NCBI RefSeq assembly: GCF_030296775.1
Contig: NZ_AP027742.1
Coordinates: 2,604,001 to 2,668,000, forward strand
DNA length: 64,000 bases
Reading direction: 5' to 3'
From: Claveliimonas bilis
GTDB lineage: Bacteria > Bacillota > Clostridia > Lachnospirales > Lachnospiraceae
The notes below the pieces were generated by a model that saw only the letters and a list, made by a program, of their open reading frames with translations, was not told the DNA's origin and searched no databases. Of this stretch, positions 60,062-64,000 are shown one piece after another; the stretch's first letter is position 1, and every line of letters starts with the position of its first letter. Made by a program: the position numbers and the translations under genes.

Positions 60062-60401
60062 AGGCGCCTCCTTTTTCTAATTTTGCAAAGAGGTGTTTTC
60101 TCTGCTGTCCGTTCATTCCCTGTCTATATCTTATTTTCTTTACGATTCAGGAAAGAGACCTCTTTGCTGTATAAACAAGTACAAAAGCATTGAGATATCT
60201 CTCCTGATGTGCATTTAGAAAATAAGATACAGGAAACAACACATGCCGTTCCTGCGAAAGACACAAAAGATAATTAAAGATATAATGCTTTGAATACATG
60301 TTAACATATGTAACCGGATTTGTCTATGAGTTTGACATAATTATTGTATAGCTTTCATTCAATATTTCTACAAAAAAGGAGCAGAAATATTCTGCCCCTT
60401 T
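60062..60401. other. Non-coding stretch with nested inverted repeats
   Basis: No gene seen. It holds GCAAAGAGGT (60085-60094) with its complement at 60158-60167, and TATCTTATTTTCT (60127-60139) with its complement at 60217-60229, then an AT-rich stretch and the epimerase terminator. Confidence 0.6.
60371..60399 (-). terminator. Terminator of the sugar-uptake operon
   Basis: GGAGCAGA and TCTGCCCC pair across AATAT-like centre (60378-60398); TTTTTT follows on the minus strand. Confidence 0.8.
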
Positions 60402-61082
60402 TTATGCTTCTCCTATTTCATTTTCAAAGATTTCCAACATTTTGTTCCAGCCCTTCTCCAGATCCTCGTCCAGATCAAAAACCCCTGAATATCCCACAAT
60501 AAACACTTCCGCACCTGCTTTATACAGCTTTTGAAAGCTTTTGGAATTGCATGAACCGTCAACTTGAATCTTATAGCGAAATCCATACTCAGTTTTCCAC
60601 TGTTTTGCCTGTTTAATCTTCTCTAACATCTCATCTATAAAAGGTTGTCCAGCAAATCCCACATCAACTGTCATAATTGTGAGAAGATCGATTCGATTCA
60701 GATAATGCCGAACACTCTCCAAAGTAGTAGCCGGATTTAAAACTACCCCCTTTTTGCACCCTGTTTCCTCTATAAGATTCAAAACTCGATAAGCATTAGT
60801 ATTGATAGTCTCCGCATGAGGGGATATATAATCCGCACCTGCTTCAGCTACCTTTTTAATCCAATCCAGAGGTTCCGTCATCATTAAATGAACATCAATA
60901 GGCTTTTGTGCAATTCCTTTTATCGCCGCCAAAAGATCCGGGGAAAATGCCAGATTCTTGCAATAATGCCCATCCATAATATCCACATGAAGTAAATCGG
61001 CTCTGCGGTTCAGCACTTCCATCTGCCGCCTGATTTCAAGAAAATCCATACACATAAGTGACGGGGCAAATTCTACCTTCAT
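60402..61082 (-). CDS. Ribulose/allulose-phosphate 3-epimerase
   Basis: 226 aa, TIM-barrel epimerase. HVDIMDGHYCKNLAFSPD carries metal ligands; MTVDVGFAGQPFI is the phosphate-binding block, as in AlsE (allulose-6-phosphate) rather than the classical RPE MSVNPGFGGQ form, with Val in place of Pro. The start follows AAGGGAG. It is the last gene of the sugar ABC operon and probably acts on the imported sugar after phosphorylation; no kinase is in view. Confidence 0.88.
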   Translation of the reverse strand: MKVEFAPSLMCMDFLEIRRQMEVLNRRADLLHVDIMDGHYCKNLAFSPDLLAAIKGIAQKPIDVHLMMTEPLDWIKKVAEAGADYISPHAETINTNAYRVLNLIEETGCKKGVVLNPATTLESVRHYLNRIDLLTIMTVDVGFAGQPFIDEMLEKIKQAKQWKTEYGFRYKIQVDGSCNSKSFQKLYKAGAEVFIVGYSGVFDLDEDLEKGWNKMLEIFENEIGEA

Positions 61083-61134
61083 CGCATCGCTCCCTTCCGC
61101 AACAGATTTTTCCTTTTTACATTCTCTTGTGTCT

Positions 61135-62157
61135 TTATGGCTCATAATCCGGTAAATACTGCTGAATTGCCGCAGTCGCTTCTTCGGATTTCATATTATC
61201 TGGTGTCAGAATAAACACGCCTGTATCTACCTGTTTTTCTACTTCTTCTCCGTCTAAGAGCTTCATGATAGAAGTCACGCCTTCATATCCCATAGTATAT
61301 GGATTCTGAAGTGCTGCAGCGTCAATGATTCCCTGTTCCATTGCAGAAAGCACGTCTTCACTAACGTCTACTACACACAGTTTCACTTCATCTGTAATTC
61401 CTGCCTTACTAAATGCATTCAGCGCTCCTTGAGCTGCTGCATCATTAGTGGCAAAAATCATATCCAAATCCGGATTAGCAGTCAGATAATTAGAGCAAAT
61501 ATTTTCTGCCTCTGCAATATCCGATTTTGCCAACTGGATTCCCAAATATTCCATTCCGTCTTTTTTTGCCATTGCCTGATTAAAACCTTCCGGACGGTCT
61601 TTTCCTGCTGCAAATTCGTAGCTATCCCCAATAATTGCATAAGATTCCAATTCATCTCCATATGTATCCAACATATATTCTCCCAGTTCCTTACACCCTG
61701 TAATATTATCTGTATAGAAAAAGGACTCTGCTTCATTGGGTTCCACACCACTGTCTACTGTTACCACATGCACCCCTGCATCTATGGCATCTTTTACAGG
61801 CTGCAGCAATGCTTCCGGATCAGTTGCTGCTAATACAATCCCATCTGCCTGCGCTGTTACTGCATTGTTCATAATGTCAATCTGTCCGGTAGCATCTCCA
61901 TTTTCCGGAGGACCATCATATTTGATCGTAATCTCTCCATACTCCTCTTTTAAATCTGCTGCTGCGTCCTCTGCTCCCTGTTTCACTGCCAACCAGTAAG
62001 CGGATGCCGTAGACATCGGAATAACCTGAATGGTCGCTCCATCTTTCCCACCTTCCCCACCACCGGAGTTATCTTCTGATGAAGCAGAACTTCCGCATGC
62101 TGTAAGTGCTAATACCATTGTCATAGTCAACGTCGCTGATAAAATTTTTTTCTTCAT
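61135..62157 (-). CDS. Sugar ABC transporter substrate-binding lipoprotein
   Basis: 340 aa, periplasmic-binding fold type 1 (RbsB/AlsB-like). The lipobox Cys is in ALTACGSS. Core blocks include IPMSTASAYWLAVKQGAEDA, ADGIVLAATDPEALLQPV and ATNDAAAQGALNAFSKAG. GAAGGGAG precedes the ATG. It binds a pentose or allose-like sugar. Confidence 0.92.
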   Translation of the reverse strand: MKKKILSATLTMTMVLALTACGSSASSEDNSGGGEGGKDGATIQVIPMSTASAYWLAVKQGAEDAAADLKEEYGEITIKYDGPPENGDATGQIDIMNNAVTAQADGIVLAATDPEALLQPVKDAIDAGVHVVTVDSGVEPNEAESFFYTDNITGCKELGEYMLDTYGDELESYAIIGDSYEFAAGKDRPEGFNQAMAKKDGMEYLGIQLAKSDIAEAENICSNYLTANPDLDMIFATNDAAAQGALNAFSKAGITDEVKLCVVDVSEDVLSAMEQGIIDAAALQNPYTMGYEGVTSIMKLLDGEEVEKQVDTGVFILTPDNMKSEEATAAIQQYLPDYEP

Positions 62158-62194
62158 AATATTCTCCCTTCTATCTATTTTACTTATCATTCTT

Positions 62195-63154
62195 TTATGC
62201 TTCTTTTTTGCGTCTCATATTATCAATAAATACTGCGCACACCAAAACAATACCAATCAGAAGCTTCTGCCAGTATGTTGATACACCCATGAGCTGAAGT
62301 CCATTAGACAGTACTGTCATAATCAATGCTCCTACCAAGGCTCCTGGTATACTTCCCTCGCCCCCAAACAGGCTGCCTCCGCCAATTACAACTGCTGCAA
62401 TGGCATTCATTTCATAACCATCCCCGGCCAGCGCAACACCACAGTTCAGTCTGCAAAGCATCAATATTCCAGCAATACCACTTAAAACGCCGCTCATCAG
62501 ATAAATGATAAAAAGCTTCGTCTTTACTCTAACTCCCGAGAACCTAGCCGCCTCCTCATTACTTCCTATAGCATACGTATATCTTCCAAATCTGGTTTTA
62601 CTTAACAGAATGTGAGCCACTACTGCCAACACAATAGTAATAACAGTAATGCTGGGCAGGATTTCAAAAACATTCAGATTACTGAAATTTTTGATAGCTT
62701 CCGGCAAACTGTAAATATTATTCCCACCGCAGCTTAACAGCGCTACTGCCTCAAATACGTACATTGTTCCCAATGTAGCGATAAAGGCCGGGATTCCCAA
62801 AACAGCCACCAAAATCCCATTAATGACTCCAACCAACGCTCCCAACAGAATTGCCAGACAGATTGCTATTGCCAAAGGCATATGAAATTCTGTGATAAAC
62901 AAGGCTGACATGATACAGGATAATCCCACTGTTGTTCCTACAGACAGATCAATTCCCTTGCTGACAATAACAAAAGTCTCTCCTACAGCCAACAACCCTA
63001 CAACGGATGCCTGCTGCAACAAATAGTATAAATTTCTCGTAGAAAAGAATCCCGGAGCAATGACAGAAAATACGACCAGCATTAATAAGAGTACAAATAA
63101 CACTGTAAGAGAATTTAATCTGTCCCGAAGCGCTTCCTTCCTTTTCAGTTCCAT
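62195..63154 (-). CDS. Sugar ABC transporter permease
   Basis: 319 aa, RbsC-type permease with about nine helices: GLLAVGETFVIVSKGIDLSV and ANGYEMNAIAAVVIGG-like DGYEMNAIAAVVIGGGSLFG. The start is the ATG after GAGGAGGTG; a GTG nine bases earlier overlaps the site. Confidence 0.93.
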   Translation of the reverse strand: MELKRKEALRDRLNSLTVLFVLLLMLVVFSVIAPGFFSTRNLYYLLQQASVVGLLAVGETFVIVSKGIDLSVGTTVGLSCIMSALFITEFHMPLAIAICLAILLGALVGVINGILVAVLGIPAFIATLGTMYVFEAVALLSCGGNNIYSLPEAIKNFSNLNVFEILPSITVITIVLAVVAHILLSKTRFGRYTYAIGSNEEAARFSGVRVKTKLFIIYLMSGVLSGIAGILMLCRLNCGVALAGDGYEMNAIAAVVIGGGSLFGGEGSIPGALVGALIMTVLSNGLQLMGVSTYWQKLLIGIVLVCAVFIDNMRRKKEA

Positions 63155-63172
63155 AATCTCCACCTCCTCTTA

Positions 63173-64000
63173 TTAACTCTGCTGTGCAAGCATAAGCTCT
63201 TCTTCTGTTGCAGTTCTTCCATAGCTTCCCGTTATCCTTCCTTTTGACATCACTGTAATCTTGTCGCATACTCCTTGAAGTTCCGGGTTATAGGAAGAAA
63301 TAACTAAGATCGCATATCCCTGCTTTGCCAGTTCGCGAATCACTTCATAAACCTTCGCTTTTGCCAGAACATCGATCCCTTTTGTCGGTTCGTCAAAAAT
63401 TAATATCCTTGCTCCGGAAGCAATCCATTTTCCAATTGATATCTTTTGCTGATTCCCCCCGCTTAAGTTCATAATCTTCTGTTTTGGGGAATTACACTTT
63501 ACTGCCAGCCGTCCTATAATCCGATCCGCCAAATCTGCAATTCCTTTATCATTGACAAAAGGCTTTTTTACTGTTTCTTCTGTTCCTACTACAAGACTTG
63601 GAATGGAAATATTAAACGCAATAGACATAGTCAGATTTAAGCCGCCATTTCTTCGATCTTCGTTAATATATCCAATTCCCAGTTTTATGGCATCATTTTC
63701 ATTTCGGATTCTCACTTCCTTTTCTTCAATAAAAATCTTTCCGCCTTCCGGCTTTGTCTCTCCAATAATCAAATGTGCCAATTCTGTTCTTCCAGCTCCT
63801 ATCAATCCGGACAATCCTAGAACCTCTCCGTAATGCAGGGTCAGATCTACCGACTTTACAATCCCTCCGCTTAGTCCTTTTACTTCTAAGGCTACTTTAT
63901 CTGTCACATAATTTTCATAGACGGGATAAAACTCCGACATTTTCTCTCCTATCATATAACCTACCAGCTGATTTTCTGTAAGTCCGTCCATTCTGTCATA
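63173..64000 (-). CDS. Sugar ABC transporter ATP-binding protein (5' end outside window)
   Basis: At least 275 C-terminal residues; the gene runs off the right edge. This is the second half of an RbsA-type two-NBD protein: GLIGAGRTELAHL in the degenerate second Walker A, signature NLSGGNQQKISIGKWI and Walker B LIFDEPTKGIDV. It powers the permease and binding protein downstream. Confidence 0.9.
   Translation of the reverse strand, partial: YDRMDGLTENQLVGYMIGEKMSEFYPVYENYVTDKVALEVKGLSGGIVKSVDLTLHYGEVLGLSGLIGAGRTELAHLIIGETKPEGGKIFIEEKEVRIRNENDAIKLGIGYINEDRRNGGLNLTMSIAFNISIPSLVVGTEETVKKPFVNDKGIADLADRIIGRLAVKCNSPKQKIMNLSGGNQQKISIGKWIASGARILIFDEPTKGIDVLAKAKVYEVIRELAKQGYAILVISSYNPELQGVCDKITVMSKGRITGSYGRTATEEELMLAQQS

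Noticed and set aside
63700-63860. A damaged Walker A in the sugar transporter ATPase
   Set aside because: GLIGAGRTE is the normal second-domain form of RbsA-type proteins; the first domain is outside the window.

Overview
The window looks like chromosome from an anaerobic, Gram-positive gut Clostridium, most likely a Lachnospiraceae member. The reasons are strong AGGAGG-type ribosome binding sites before nearly every gene, moderate GC, a rubrerythrin, a phosphofructokinase with diphosphate-type residues, a CarD regulator, a PdaA-type spore/cortex deacetylase, a selenium-dependent molybdenum hydroxylase accessory cluster, and small families (DUF6465, DUF3784, DUF1905) usual in that group. Genus and species cannot be fixed from sequence alone.

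Layout. 1-2.4 kb: the end of an ABC exporter ATPase and its two-component system. 2.5-4 kb: an ECF sigma factor with its zinc-finger anti-sigma factor. 4-10 kb: double NUDIX protein, intact S8 subtilase, rubrerythrin, glycosyltransferase and phosphofructokinase. 10.1-13.5 kb: a damaged 2-aminoethylphosphonate locus in which phnX and a transporter remain but phnW is only a C-terminal scrap fused to the permease end. 14-20.6 kb: RpiR regulator, HD hydrolase, PIN-PhoH ATPase, Zn-dehydrogenase, tRNA-Pro, dapB, dtd and carD. 20.8-25.9 kb: EamA transporter, membrane protein, a MerR/MATE pair with a textbook MerR promoter, tRNA-Ala and an Rrf2 regulator. 26-29 kb: amino-acid ABC transporter. 29.3-31.4 kb: a second sensor/ABC locus collapsed by deletion. 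31.4-35 kb: small enzymes. 35-38.8 kb: duplicated minisatellite, tRNA-Trp, tyrosine integrase and an FMN-riboswitch riboflavin-uptake operon. 38.9-42.9 kb: a redox operon with its own TetR regulator and two matching operators. 43-46.3 kb: PdaA and the TPP-riboswitch thiW-thiC operon. 46.3-47.7 kb: a truncated aldolase and a truncated AAA regulator head to head. 47.9-56.8 kb: molybdate uptake plus molybdenum-cofactor and Se-Mo-hydroxylase maturation genes. 57-60 kb: an HTH-UDP-sugar dehydrogenase fusion and an Rpn nuclease. 60.4-64 kb: a sugar ABC transporter with an allulose-6-phosphate-type epimerase.

How the genes work together. The 48-57 kb block is one program: ModABC imports molybdate; MoaC, MogA and a MoeA-like protein serve cofactor synthesis; XdhC-, YqeB/MocA-, YqeC- and NifX-type proteins mature a hydroxylase that is not itself in the window. 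The 39-42.8 kb block is a TetR-controlled set of oxidoreductases.

The most unusual signal lies between and at the ends of genes. There are at least three interspersed palindromic repeat families (TAGCGTCGGTGTACA, ACGTAACACTTTT, and a CCGCGGGATG/AATAAAA hairpin), several of which supply stop codons or sit directly at gene ends, and a fourth, 61-bp tandem repeat. Three loci also show chimeric joins that look like internal deletions. I found no CRISPR array, restriction system or prophage.
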